Shown: positions 10,388 to 20,317 of the stretch, piece by piece
Numbering within the stretch: the stretch's first letter is position 1
How the letters are laid out: each line of letters starts with the position of its first letter
Assembly (NCBI GenBank): GCA_020744425.1
Contig: JAGMUV010000031.1
Coordinates: forward strand, 620,001-684,000
From: Dactylonectria macrodidyma
Taxonomy: Eukaryota; Ascomycota; Sordariomycetes; Hypocreales; Nectriaceae
DNA length: 64,000 nt
Direction: 5' to 3'
Notes under the pieces: generated by a model
Database searches by the model: none
The model's input: only the letters and a program-made list of their open reading frames with translations
Told to the model about the DNA's origin: nothing
Translations under genes and position numbers: made by a program

Positions 10388-11148
10388 CTATGCTAACATA
10401 CCGCTTCGAAGCAGGTGCTTTTGGCATTCAATCGCTGCTACAGTGTCCGAATTAAGCCGATTCCGTTCATCTGTGATGACCTTCTTTGTCTGTGAGAAAA
10501 AGCGTTCACACTCAGCGCTCATTGCTGGGCAACTGAACAAGTCAAAGGCCATCTTGGACAGGATGGGGTAGTCAGATGTATGGCGAACCCACCACTCCAA
10601 GGATCCTCAACATCCAGATCAGCCTTATTAGTCCTCGCCATAAACTCATCCAGCTCAGACGTCAGTTTTGCCCGCTTCTTTCCTCGTGTAGCTGACATCG
10701 CAGTGACAGCAAGCCTCTGACGACGCTTACGAGCTTGCTGAAGTGGATCAAGAGTCACACTGTTGTCAGCAATAGCCTCCTCCTCCAGCTCCTCCAGCTC
10801 CTCCTCCTGTCGTGCTCCGTCCATTAGGTCCACTTCCGCAGCTGCTGCCTCTTATTGTGCAAAAACCTCCTGCACCGCTCTCTTTGCCCCGCCGATCCAT
10901 TGCTTATTGTGACTCCATTCAAGCTCGAAATAGGTAAACTTGTTGGCCGGATGCAGGGCAACTGCACACCGGTATGCAGGAGTGGCATCTGTGAGGCCAA
11001 AATATTCCTCAAGCTTGATACGAGCAGCATCAATAGCATGGGAATAGTATGTTGACACCACGTCAGGGTGATCATCTGCGAACTTCCCAGCCTCCTGGAC
11101 AGTGATGTTATTGGATTGGATTGGAGCTGGATCCGAGCCCCGATCCAA
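10388..11148 (-). pseudogene. hAT transposase remnant B (C-terminal part)
   Basis: Three overlapping frames read one hAT C-terminus. 11148-10852 gives TPAYRCAVALHPANKFTYFE. 10833-10519 is an acidic linker ending VEDPW. 10600-10388 gives the dimerisation domain EWWVRHTSDYPILSKMAFD and AMSAECERFFSQTKKVI. The frame changes near 10,840 and 10,600 show it is broken, and the whole N-terminal half is missing. A (ttggattgga)-like repeat lies just upstream at about 11,110-11,150. Confidence 0.8.
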
Positions 11149-11292
11149 TCCAGTCCAGACGTGGGGACGGGCAGCCTCCAGGATATCCAGAACCGATCCA
11201 GTTCGTATTTTTACCCTTTTGGGACAATCAATGAGCCGCTGAATAAGCAGACTTGGAGTAGAACTGTTCTTGTCCTTGGGTTATGACACCAC

Positions 11293-12025
11293 CTAACTAC
11301 GGAGCTCATGTTCTATAGCAACTTGCGTCTCTAGTATGTTCGATTTCTCACTTCCATCATCTTCGCCGCCTTCCTCTCCCTCACCCGGCCCATCCGCCCT
11401 AACTCTACTCCGTGCCTCACCCTCCATCAAACCGATGGCAGAGTCATCAAATGCCTTCTGCTCCGGGCGACCATACCAAGCTCGTAAGCACTCGCTGGCT
11501 TCAATGACGTCCATCCGGAGCCGTGAGCGATGATCTGTAAGGAGGAGCTTGGCGCTGCTAAAAAGGCGCTCACACTCATCCGACATGGGAGGCAGGGCTA
11601 AAACGTCCAGCGCCATACGAGCTAGGTCCGTCTGCGAGTGGTAACGCTCATTCCAGTACTGGATGGGGTCGAATTCCTCGTCATCATTAAGGCCCATAAC
11701 GTCACTGGTGATAAACTCATCGTAGTGGTCGGTTGAGGGCAGTTCGGGGCTTGAATTAGGGTCGAGGTGGCGTAGTTTGAGGCGCTTGTGGTTTCTCACT
11801 GAAGTAAACGATTTCTCTTTCGGTTCTGGGGCCTCAAAGACGTGGGTAGGAACTGGCGCGCCATGGGCGAACTTGCCCTTGTATTCGTCAACCCAGAGCT
11901 CCTTAACTGCTCCAACGGCAGCTTGGATCCAGGCACGCTTATCATCACTGCCATTCCAAACCTGATAGTACCATTGGTTCTTAAGGCTCGGATTCAACGA
12001 TATGGCGGCGTAGTAAGCAGTGATC
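11293..12025 (-). pseudogene. hAT transposase remnant C (C-terminal part)
   Basis: The open frame carries the hAT block YYAAISLNPSLKNQWYYQVW, then a linker, then EFDPIQYWNERYHSQ and LPPMSDECERLFSSAKLLL, ending in an acidic tail. Homology starts abruptly near 12,025. Upstream (12,025-12,145) the frame is replaced by ggtatgg / accggtat repeats, so the N-terminus is lost. It is distinct from remnants A, B and D. Confidence 0.8.
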
Positions 12026-12258
12026 GGAATGGTCCGGTATGAGGTGGTATTGGTATGGTATATACCGCCAAGACTTGGTATGGTTTGAGGAAATCTCAAT
12101 ACCATGGTATTACCGGTATACCAAGTCATACCGGTAGCGCTAAAAATAGGCCGAGGTAAAGCACTTAGCGGCGGGAACTGGCTAGAATCTAGACTAAATT
12201 GGCTAGTCTAGAAGGCTAACTTAGTCTATAAAAAAACTCGCTTGATTTGGTGCATCAG
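12026..12258. other. short-repeat junction and 3' end of hAT D
   Basis: 12,026-12,145 is rich in ggtat and accggtat motifs in both orientations and may be a hAT terminus. 12,216-12,258 on the minus strand holds the last codons of hAT D downstream of the pogo insertion, ending in TAG-type stops soon after. Exact element ends could not be fixed. Confidence 0.4.
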
Positions 12259-12260
12259 TA

Positions 12261-12332
12261 CCATGCAGTACCCACCTGCCGGTAATACCCACCTACCGGT
12301 AAGCAAAAAAAATATTTCCCCATACAAAATGC
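12261..12332 (+). repeat. pogo 1 left terminal inverted repeat
   Basis: 72 bp, perfect inverse of 20,458-20,529. It includes two tandem tacccacct(g/a)ccggtaa units and an A8 tract. Confidence 0.93.
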
Positions 12333-12538
12333 AATTTTTCAACCATATGTGGAAAATTCACCAAAAATAAAAACCATGAAATGATTTTCGAATTTCGTTT
12401 TAGAATCAAGTGGATTTTAATATTTTCGCGGTATTTTGACTTCACGCCCTGCGCGTGTGCGTACCACAGCTAACTCTTCCTCCTCCGAATTTGACCTCTC
12501 ATCATCTTCCATCCCTCCCACCTCAATCACATCCTCAA

Positions 12539-12711
12539 TGTGACGGGACAAGGGCACGAACGAGGTCGAGTGCGACTTGGGCAAAATGATTGTTTACGAG
12601 GAGAGAAAGAGATTCCTCAGGGGAAACTCTGACTCAAGCTATTTACACGATATTCATAACTTAAGCGAGATCATTCATAAAGTATGAAAGTCACCTGATC
12701 GTTCCCTCACA
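12539..12711 (-). repeat. gypsy 3' LTR
   Basis: 173 bp, TG...CA ends, no difference from the 5' LTR at 18,424-18,596. Confidence 0.96.
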
Positions 12712-12724
12712 TATGGTCTCCCCT
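12712..12724 (-). promoter_or_regulatory. gypsy polypurine tract
   Basis: On the transcribed strand the sequence aaggggagacc ends two or three bases before the 3' LTR. This is the usual place for plus-strand priming. It overlaps the pol stop codon region. Confidence 0.6.
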
Positions 12725-15700
12725 TACTCCATTTCTTCTGATTCTTCCACGTCTTGTTTTGCCTGGAGGCGGGCGCTTTGCATTTCTTGTTTCGTGGGTC
12801 TAGGTTTGTCTTTGTAGCGCTTCTCGAACTCTTTGATGGCAATATGAGCGTTGACGACGTTGTGCAGTGGTTCCCACGTTGCTTCCTTGAGATCAAAGCC
12901 TCTCCATAGAATATGGTACTGGAAGCCCTTCCGTTTTGTGCGTTTCGAGTCCAGTATTGCTTCAATCGCCCAAAGTTTCTCCCCTTTTGCATCTAGGGTT
13001 ATTGGTGGGGGCGGAGGGTTGCGTTGGCCGGGGAGCGGGTCGTTTGGTGATGGTCGCAGAAGGCTTGTGTGGAATGAATTGTGAATGGAATCTAATTCGT
13101 GTGGCAATTTTAGTTGGTAGGAGTGAGTGTTGAGCACGCGCTCGATTCGGAAAGGGCCAATGAACTTGTGGTCTAGTTTTGGAATGGGTCTGGCTGAAGT
13201 GATGTTGCGTGTGCTAAGTAGCACCATGTCTCCAACTCGATACGCTGGCGCCGGTGATCTATTTGCGTTGGCGAATTGCTCTTGGGAGGCTTGAGCTGAG
13301 AGCAGGTTCGTCCGGAGTAGGTCAGTGATCTCTTGCATTTTGGCGGCGAAGTCGTTGCCCTCTTTGCAGCGCTCTGCCAGGTCTTTGGATGCTGCTCGTG
13401 GTATTGCTCGAGGGGGACCAAAGCTCATTCGAGGGTGGTAGCCTGTGTTCGCAAAGAATGGGGACATTCCAGTTGAATCGTTGACAACGTTGCGGGCTGC
13501 AAATTCGGCTAATGGGAGCCACTCATCCCAGTCGTCCTGAGCAAAGCTAACATACTGGCGGAGGTATTGCTCGAGGAATGAGTTGGCGATTTCCGTCTGG
13601 CCGTCGGTTTCCGGGTGATAGGCTGTAGAAAGGCTAATGTTGATCTGTAAACGGTGGCACACTGCTTTCCAGAACTCCGAGACGAAGAGTGGTCCTCTAT
13701 CGGAGACAATTGAGTCAGGTAGTCCATGGAGTTTCCACACATCTCGTACGAAGAGCATTGCCAGATCATATGCATTCATGTCGGTCCTGCAGGGCGTGAA
13801 GTGCCTGTCCTTTGACAGTCTGTCAACTACGACCATGATTGCGTTGAATCCACGGGCGGTAGGTTGAATAGGCCCAATGAAGTCGATAGATAGGTCTCTC
13901 CATCTTTGCAGGGGAATTGGGAGAGGTTTCAGCGTCCCCTGATACCGCAGCCGGGAGGTCTTGTTTCTCAGACATCCGTGGCAATTGCGTGTGAATTGTT
14001 TCGTGTCAGCGTTGAGCCTTGGCCACCAATAAGAGCGTGAGATGAGTTCGTATAGCTTGTTTTTCCCGGGGTGGCCTGATTCGACACTGTCGTGGGCGAG
14101 TTGGATGAGAAGAGTCCGTAGCTCCCCTTCGGGTACGTATAGCCTCTCTCGGAAATATAATCGGCCTTCGTGTATCGCACAGTCCGATAGAGAAACTTCC
14201 TTTGAGTGAGGGATGCCATGAGGTTTGAGCATCTCGTCCCTGATTTTCATCCACCATTCGTCGTCTTCGTAACTTTTGTCGAGGAGTCTCGTGATCTTGT
14301 GGTCGATTGGTTCTGGTTGAATGTCGTCGAGGATAGCGGGGCAGAGCGCAATGTCTTGTTCCCAGCAGAGGTTTGCAAAGAGCTCTGAGAGCTCGGGGTC
14401 GAGCTTCATTTGTTCTTGCACGGAACGGTCGATGTTGTGAGGTTTAAGCAAAGATTGTTGTTGGTACTGGATGCGGTCGTCATTTTCGTCTTTTGGTAAG
14501 TCTTGCGATCTCCGTGTGAGTGAGTCGGGTTTTCCGTTTTCTTTCCCTGGTATCGACTTGATAGCGAATTGAAACTGTGACAGGAATTCGCTCCATCTGA
14601 CTTGACGTCTTGAAAGTTGTTTGGTTGTCATGAAGTATCGGAGGTTGGCATGGTCGGTAATAACTGTGATCGGGTGGTGTGCGCCCTGAAGTTCGGGTCT
14701 CCAGCATTCAAAGCAGCGAACAATAGCTAAGAGTTCTTTGTCGTAGATCTCGTAGTTACACTCGGCGGGGTCGTATTTTTTGGACATGAAAGCCACCGGG
14801 TGCAGTACTCCATGATCGTCTTCTTGGGAGAGGATGCCCGAGGACACGAAATCGGAGGCATCGCATTCCACGAACACTTCTTTTGTAGGGTCAAAGTGTC
14901 TGAGGATTGGGGCTGAAGTGAAATTGTTTTTGAGCATGTCGAATGCCTCCTGGCAAGACCGAGTCCAGTTCCACTTGACGAGTTTCCGTGTCAAGGCGAC
15001 AAGCGGTCGCACGATGCGTGAAAATCCTTTGATGAATCGTCTGTAGAAATTCGAGAAACCTAAGAAGGCTTGGACATCCTTCACGTTGACGGGGGTTTCC
15101 CAGTTAACGAGACAATCGACTTTTTCTGGGTCCATTCGTACTCCGGTGGTTGAGATGATCATGCCTAGGTATTTCACTTCGGTGGTCTCGAATTCGCATT
15201 TCTTGACGTCAAGTTGCAGGCCTGCAGCTTCGAGTGCTTGAAGTACTGATTTGACGTGAAGTCTGTGGGAGGCGAGGTCGTTCGAGTAGATGAGGATGTC
15301 GTCGATGTAGGCGGTGCAATATCTGTCAAGGAACGGGCGTAAGACTTCGTTGATTCGAGCTTGAAAAGTAGCTGGGGCGTTTGATAGTCCAAAAGGCATC
15401 ACCATGCTTTCGAAGAGGCCATATCTTGTGTTGAATGCCGTCATCCACTCTTGACCCTCCTTGATGCGTATTCGATTAAACGCTGCGACAACATCGAGTT
15501 TGGTGAAATACTTGGCTTGGCTTAGCTGGGAAAGGGTCTCCTGGATTAATGGCAGTGGGTATCGGTTCTTGATGGTTATGGCATTAAGCGCCCGGTAGTC
15601 CACGCAAAAGCGAAGACCCCCTCCTGGTTTCTTCGCAAATAACACTGGTGAGGCCGCTGGTGAGGTGCTAGCGCGTATAAAACCCTTGTCAAGATTTTCC

Positions 15701-16821
15701 TGAAGGAATTTCCGAAGGACGAGGAGTTCGTCTTCAGACATCCCGTACAGAGGTCCATGGGGTGGAGTTGTGCCAGGTTGAAGTTCAATTTCGTGGTCGC
15801 AGTCTCGGTGGGGGGGAAGTTTATCTGCCTCAGACTGGTCGAAGACTTTGAGAAATTCATGGTAGTGACGGGGGACTTTTGTTGTTGGATCGATCAAGGT
15901 TTTAGGTTCGAGAGCTTTGCGTATGTCTTCCAGTGATGCCCCTGAGAGGTACATATCGGCAGCCATTTTCCGGATTCGAAGGTCTTGTCGGTTCTGGTGT
16001 TGAGGGGGGTAGTGGTTATCTTGAAATCGGAGCTCTCGCTCCATCTTTTGCATGTTGCTGAGTGCGGAATCGAATCGGGGTGTTCTGGCTTCTGCGAATG
16101 TGGACACTTCGGTGATTACCCCGAGTTCCGCCAGTCTTCGGTCAATCTCGTAAAGTGACAGTGAGAATATAGCCACATCACGTTTTTCAGCTAAGAAATG
16201 AAACGCGGCTGCGCCAACTCTCCGGGGAAGTGGTGGGCGTGGAAGCGTTGACGTAGTAGCTGAAATTGACAGGGGGCAGGTTCCGGCGACTGGCAATTGG
16301 AGGTATCCTTTCGTCAAACAGTGCGTCCGGCAGTGATCGGATTTGAAGGTTACGATATTCTCGCTCCAATTCACGTCAGGGTTGTGATCGGTCAACCAAG
16401 GCTTTCCGAGGATGATGTCGTACTTCCCGAGCTTCGTCACGTAGAAGAGCATCTTTTCCTTATGTCCTTTAATGTCCATGTTAAGTTTCGCTACGTGAGT
16501 GACATCGCCAGCCGAGGAAGGTCTTCCATCGACTACGTTCAGCCGGCGACGAGTTCGTAGTTTGTATAGTGTGAATTTGTTTGTGTGCGCGAAAGACTCG
16601 TCTATAAATCCCTTTCCGGTAGCACCAGAGTCAAGCATGGAGTGGGTTTTGATTGAGCTTGAATTGCTGTCTTCAGTCAGAGTGCATGGTAATAGCAAGT
16701 GAGCTTGGTTGGTGTCCAGAGAAGAGAGTTGTAGGTCGGCCTTTTTCTTGCGTCTCCTGCGGCGACTTTCGTCGGAGACTATGCTTTTTTCTCCTTGTTG
16801 TTCCAGGGGGCCGTGGGGCAA
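12724..16821 (-). CDS. pol: gypsy Pol polyprotein (PR-RT-RH-INT-chromodomain)
   Basis: The frame is open for 1,365 residues. The domains in order are: aspartic protease (MLDSGATGKGF near 62), reverse transcriptase (FCVDYRALNAITIKNRYPLP, then YIDDILIYS), RNase H (FVECDASDFVSSGIL), H2C2 zinc finger (HPGKNKLYELIS ... CHGCLRNK), integrase core (DFIGP, DRGPLFVSEFWK, HPETDGQTE), and a C-terminal chromodomain (YHILWRGFDLKEATWEPLHNV). Chromodomains guide integration to chromatin marks. The frame starts 43 nt upstream of the gag stop in the -1 frame, so expression probably uses -1 frameshifting. No inactivating change is seen. Confidence 0.96.
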   Translation of the reverse strand: MPHGPLEQQGEKSIVSDESRRRRRKKKADLQLSSLDTNQAHLLLPCTLTEDSNSSSIKTHSMLDSGATGKGFIDESFAHTNKFTLYKLRTRRRLNVVDGRPSSAGDVTHVAKLNMDIKGHKEKMLFYVTKLGKYDIILGKPWLTDHNPDVNWSENIVTFKSDHCRTHCLTKGYLQLPVAGTCPLSISATTSTLPRPPLPRRVGAAAFHFLAEKRDVAIFSLSLYEIDRRLAELGVITEVSTFAEARTPRFDSALSNMQKMERELRFQDNHYPPQHQNRQDLRIRKMAADMYLSGASLEDIRKALEPKTLIDPTTKVPRHYHEFLKVFDQSEADKLPPHRDCDHEIELQPGTTPPHGPLYGMSEDELLVLRKFLQENLDKGFIRASTSPAASPVLFAKKPGGGLRFCVDYRALNAITIKNRYPLPLIQETLSQLSQAKYFTKLDVVAAFNRIRIKEGQEWMTAFNTRYGLFESMVMPFGLSNAPATFQARINEVLRPFLDRYCTAYIDDILIYSNDLASHRLHVKSVLQALEAAGLQLDVKKCEFETTEVKYLGMIISTTGVRMDPEKVDCLVNWETPVNVKDVQAFLGFSNFYRRFIKGFSRIVRPLVALTRKLVKWNWTRSCQEAFDMLKNNFTSAPILRHFDPTKEVFVECDASDFVSSGILSQEDDHGVLHPVAFMSKKYDPAECNYEIYDKELLAIVRCFECWRPELQGAHHPITVITDHANLRYFMTTKQLSRRQVRWSEFLSQFQFAIKSIPGKENGKPDSLTRRSQDLPKDENDDRIQYQQQSLLKPHNIDRSVQEQMKLDPELSELFANLCWEQDIALCPAILDDIQPEPIDHKITRLLDKSYEDDEWWMKIRDEMLKPHGIPHSKEVSLSDCAIHEGRLYFRERLYVPEGELRTLLIQLAHDSVESGHPGKNKLYELISRSYWWPRLNADTKQFTRNCHGCLRNKTSRLRYQGTLKPLPIPLQRWRDLSIDFIGPIQPTARGFNAIMVVVDRLSKDRHFTPCRTDMNAYDLAMLFVRDVWKLHGLPDSIVSDRGPLFVSEFWKAVCHRLQINISLSTAYHPETDGQTEIANSFLEQYLRQYVSFAQDDWDEWLPLAEFAARNVVNDSTGMSPFFANTGYHPRMSFGPPRAIPRAASKDLAERCKEGNDFAAKMQEITDLLRTNLLSAQASQEQFANANRSPAPAYRVGDMVLLSTRNITSARPIPKLDHKFIGPFRIERVLNTHSYQLKLPHELDSIHNSFHTSLLRPSPNDPLPGQRNPPPPPITLDAKGEKLWAIEAILDSKRTKRKGFQYHILWRGFDLKEATWEPLHNVVNAHIAIKEFEKRYKDKPRPTKQEMQSARLQAKQDVEESEEME

Positions 16822-17930
16822 ACGTGGGGTTTATGATCCGGAGAATTGCACCAATTGCAGAGTCCGTGGGCGGTGCAATAGGCCCTGCGTGCTTCCTTTT
16901 CTTCAAGGGTTCGGGGTTTGCGCCCGGACGCCACGTCTTTGGCCCCCCAGGAGGCGGCGCTCAAATCCATGGCGTCCCCTCCGTTCGTAGTTGTCGGGGT
17001 TTGGGGTCCAGGTGCGGCGGAGACCGTGCTAGCAGGGGTATTGTTGTTGCCAGGCCTCTTCTTATAATAGTCGCCATTGAGCTGGCGACATTCGCTGTCG
17101 CATTGCCTGACGAGTTCGATGAATTCCGCCAAAGTGGTAGGCGTAGCTTTAAGGACCACAAGTCTCCATATGATATCGGGGTGGAGAGCACGCTTCAAGT
17201 GAGAGATCAAGGATTTGTCTTCGAATTCGGTGAGCTTGGCGACGGCAATCCAGTTAGGCAGGAAGCTTGCGAGTGGCTTGTGGCCTTGTTTCATGTCGTA
17301 TATCTCCTTTTGTGCAGTGGCGGCCGGGTCAACATCACCGTAAACTGTCTTCAAGGTTGTGATAATAGCTTCGACGTTCGTAAACTTGACGATTCCGTGT
17401 GATACGTTGTAGCTGACTTGGGCGTGGGCGTCTCCACTAAGGCATGAAATGACGAACCCCATTCGTTCTGTTTCATCTGTCCACCAGTCTCTGTTCATGT
17501 GTAATTTGAGCTCGAGTTTCTGTAAGAATTCCGGCAATTCTTTCGGGTTGTCTCCATTAAATGGATCTGGTTTGGGGTGTTCGGCGGAGCGTTGGCGATG
17601 GCTTCCTCCTGTGGCAGCCATTGCCTTGTATGCCTCTATTTGTCCTGCCATGTGGGAGATTGTATCGTCTTTGTCGTTCGATTCCATGAGGGAGTTGCTT
17701 AGGCGAGTTTGGAGGTCCTCTACTTCTGTACTTGTCTTCGCGGCCGAGGCACGTAGAGAATCGATTACTGTTTGCATACTGTAGGCGGCGTTGCATACGA
17801 GGAAGACTTCTTTCATGAGGCCGGTGGGGTTGGCTGCGAAGGCATTTCGGAACGTTTCCTCGGTGTTGCTAGCGCTGAGGAGGGGGCAGGGAGGCACTCG
17901 ATCGATGGGAGTGGGGGCAGCGTTAGCCAT
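16779..17930 (-). CDS. gag: gypsy Gag
   Basis: The product is 383 residues. An N-terminal helical region is followed by the retrotransposon gag domain (LPEFLQKLELKLHMNRDWW, then FVISCLSGDAHAQV). Further on are the SFLPNWIAVAKLTEFEDKSL segment and a CCHC knuckle CNWCNSPDHKPHVCP near the end. It overlaps pol by 43 nt in a different frame. The ATG at 17,930 follows a long minisatellite in the leader. The protein forms the virus-like particle shell and binds RNA. Confidence 0.92.
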   Translation of the reverse strand: MANAAPTPIDRVPPCPLLSASNTEETFRNAFAANPTGLMKEVFLVCNAAYSMQTVIDSLRASAAKTSTEVEDLQTRLSNSLMESNDKDDTISHMAGQIEAYKAMAATGGSHRQRSAEHPKPDPFNGDNPKELPEFLQKLELKLHMNRDWWTDETERMGFVISCLSGDAHAQVSYNVSHGIVKFTNVEAIITTLKTVYGDVDPAATAQKEIYDMKQGHKPLASFLPNWIAVAKLTEFEDKSLISHLKRALHPDIIWRLVVLKATPTTLAEFIELVRQCDSECRQLNGDYYKKRPGNNNTPASTVSAAPGPQTPTTTNGGDAMDLSAASWGAKDVASGRKPRTLEEKEARRAYCTAHGLCNWCNSPDHKPHVCPTAPWNNKEKKA

Positions 17931-17976
17931 GGCGTTATTGGCTTGATGGTGGCGGCTATGGTGTGGGTGGGGTTGT

Positions 17977-18282
17977 TTGGGTGGTTTGGTTGGTTTGGTT
18001 GGTTTGGTTGGTTTGGTTGGTTTGGTTGGTTTGGTTGGTTTGGTTGGTTTGGTTGGTTTGGTTGGTTTGGTTGGTTTGGTTGGTTTGGTTGGTTTGGTTG
18101 GTTTGGTTGGTTTGGTTGGTTTGGTTGGTTTGGTTGGTTTGGTTGGTTTGGTTGGTTTGGTTGGTTTGGTTGGTTTGGTTGGTTTGGTTGGTTTGGTTGG
18201 TTTGGTTGGTTTGGTTGGTTTGGTTGGTTTGGTTGGTTTGGTTGGTTTGGTTGGTTTGGTTGGTTTGGTTGGTTTGGCTGGT
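17977..18282. repeat. 9-bp minisatellite in the gypsy leader
   Basis: About 33 copies of ggtttggtt, with only the last units varying (ggctggtttggc). It lies between the primer-binding site and gag. A minus-strand frame free of stops (18,469-17,813) reads it as Asn-Gln-Pro repeats and overlaps the start of gag, but it has no ATG upstream of the repeat. Confidence 0.95.
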
Positions 18283-18413
18283 TTGGCGGAGGGAGAGAGG
18301 TCGAAACTCTGCTTGCCGGGGTGTTGGGGTGAGGTTTTGGCACAGTGGTGACGTTTGGAGGGGAACTGGCGGTATTCACGTCGAGGACAGTGATATGCCG
18401 TATCGTGGTATTG

Positions 18414-18422
18414 GTAAACAAT
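18414..18422 (-). promoter_or_regulatory. probable self-priming primer-binding site of gypsy
   Basis: One base outside the 5' LTR, the transcribed strand reads attgtttac. This is an exact 9-nt complement of gtaaacaat inside the LTR. No tRNA 3'-end complement beginning TGG is present. This is the arrangement known for Tf1-type self-priming elements, where the 5' end of the RNA folds back on the binding site. Confidence 0.55.
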
Positions 18423-18423
18423 A

Positions 18424-18596
18424 TGTGACGGGACAAGGGCACGAACGAGGTCGAGTGCGACTTGGGCAAAATGATTGTTTACGAGGAGAGAAAGAGATTC
18501 CTCAGGGGAAACTCTGACTCAAGCTATTTACACGATATTCATAACTTAAGCGAGATCATTCATAAAGTATGAAAGTCACCTGATCGTTCCCTCACA
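18424..18596 (-). repeat. gypsy 5' LTR
   Basis: 173 bp. On the transcribed strand it contains gtaaacaat (18,474-18,482), which can pair with the primer-binding site just outside the LTR. Confidence 0.96.
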
Positions 18597-20317
18597 CTCA
18601 ACAGCATCCGCCCCTTCAATTGCTTCGCTTGCCTCGGAAATAGTGTCACCAGCCACTAGAGACTCCGCCAATGTCATGAACCTTTTGTTGGGATTCGGTA
18701 TCGCCTTCCTCTTCTTGCCTCTGCTCAACCGCCCAACTTCCTCCTCCAGACTGGCTATTCTGGTGCTCAGAGAGGCGATCTTTGACTCTTGAGCTTCAAA
18801 CCCTCTCGATATCACAGAATAACGCCTTCTTGTTGACGGGCTCTTGTTCTTCCCCAGATCTCGGATGTGGCGGCTGGTCTTTGGCGTATTATCAGAGTCG
18901 ACTTGCCCGTCTCTGTGGCCGTCCGACCCGGGCGTCGTTTCCTTCTTGTCCGGCTGAATCTCAGGATGTATGAGCGCTTTCCGCCGTGAAATCGGCCAGT
19001 TTCCAGTCACCCTCCAGCCTGAGAGTATATTTTTCTTCGTCATACCCACTTCCCTGGCTTTGGCATAGGCCTTGATGAAGTTGACTTTGTCCACCGGCGC
19101 AGAATCGGTCAGGCAGGTCAGTTTCTGCAGTTCCTTTCGGTAGGCAGCCTTGGATGCATTGAATACGCCGTTGTCAAGTGGTTGTAGGCCGTGGGAGCAG
19201 TGAGCTGGCAGGTAACAGCAATACACGTTGTTCAAAAAGCACGTAGCCATCCACTCATCCTGGATTTTTAGTCAGCGCCGTCAGTGGTATTTCCGATCTA
19301 GAACAGGTAGATACTCACAGATACATGGCTCCCATGGCCATCTAATATGATGAGCCTTGCATCAGACTCATCCGCCGGTTGCGTTTGAGGCAGATAGACC
19401 TCCTTGAGCCACTCGACTGCGATATGGTTGTCCGTCCAGCCATTGTCGGACGTGATATAATACCAGTCGGCGACCCCCCGGAGCTCATCGATAAACCACT
19501 GTTGCTGAAGCTCTTTACCTTTGAAGATGATCCCCGGCTTCAGAAGACGGCCATCTGCGGTGACGGCTTCGATAAAGGTAGTCCAAGTGCGGGACTGCGA
19601 GCCCTTGAGGAAGGCCTTCCTCCTAGGATCGCTACTGCCAATGACCAAGGAATCCAAGCCTATTTTTTCAGTAGATTAGTGAGTTTCGTAGCAAAAATGA
19701 TCAATACTCACCAAATCCAGCCATGATACCGCCCTCGTCAACATTAACCGTGTTCTCCGGTTTGATCCAGCCATATTCGCTCTCCCGGATGTCAAAGTAC
19801 CAATTGACGGCCATTGGGGTAAAGGAATTGAATCTTGCAGCTTCCTGGCGTTTCCCCACCTTCGTCTTGATATCGTCATGGCGTTTAATGAACCTGGCTA
19901 GCCAGTGTACACCGATAGGCCTTTCCCGTCCTTGCTGTCTCAAGAGGGCAGCGACGGTGGCGCGAACTTGACTGTGGGAAGGAGCATAGCCCAAGGCCTC
20001 TTGTCGAAGTATCCAGGTAACCAATCTGGACTCCTCCGACTTGGATAAAAGCTGAGCAGGCTGGGTGACCTCGGATCTTGACGGTAGGCCTCTTAATCGG
20101 TCAGAAAGAGTGGTTTGAGGCACGCCATTCTTCTGGGCAGCCTGGCTCTGGGAGAGGCCATTATCTGTGACATCCAGTATGGCCTGGATAACGTCCTCCT
20201 CCGTATAAGATAATTGAGGCATGATTGAGGCGATTGAGGAAAGATGGGAAAGAGAAAATTCTGGATGAAGCTTCGGGGAGGCTGGGTGATAAGCGAGGCA
20301 TTTTGAGACATTTTACA

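Larger units (their letters stand above)
12539..18596 (-). mobile_element. intact gypsy (chromovirus) LTR retrotransposon
   Basis: This 6,058-bp element has identical 173-bp LTRs (12,539-12,711 and 18,424-18,596), starting tgtgacggg and ending ccctcaca. It is flanked by the 5-bp duplication ctcaa (12,534-12,538 and 18,597-18,601). It is transcribed on the minus strand with gag, then pol in the -1 frame, ending in a chromodomain. Identical LTRs and open frames mean a very recent insertion. It interrupts the pogo 1 transposase. Confidence 0.97.
12417..20222 (-). pseudogene. pogo transposase, split by a gypsy element
   Basis: The exons are 20222-19712, 19659-19319 and 19259-18597. The last resumes at 12,533 after the gypsy element and stops at 12,417. 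Introns of 52 and 59 nt are GT-AG. The N-terminus has the psq-type helix-turn-helix (SYTEEDVIQAILDV, GLSQSQAAQKNGVPQTTLSD) and a CENP-B-like second domain. The DDE_1 catalytic residues are visible in NVDEGG, IILDGHGSH and GLQPLDNGVF. A coiled-coil and basic tail follow. Apart from the insertion in the third exon, the frame is open and continues correctly after the 5-bp duplication is counted once. The current product would end 8 codons into the LTR, so the catalytic core may still be made. Confidence 0.9.

Noticed and set aside
12147..12165. Terminal inverted repeats of hAT D (taggccgaggt near 12,148 and tagccgaggt near 22,915)
   Set aside because: The match is short and imperfect, and the expected 8-bp duplication is absent. 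Termini remain unresolved.
17963..18517. Long plus-strand proteins of Trp-Phe-Gly, Val-Trp-Leu or Gly-Leu-Val repeats
   Set aside because: These are translations of the 9-bp minisatellite antisense to the gypsy element. No start context or homology supports them.
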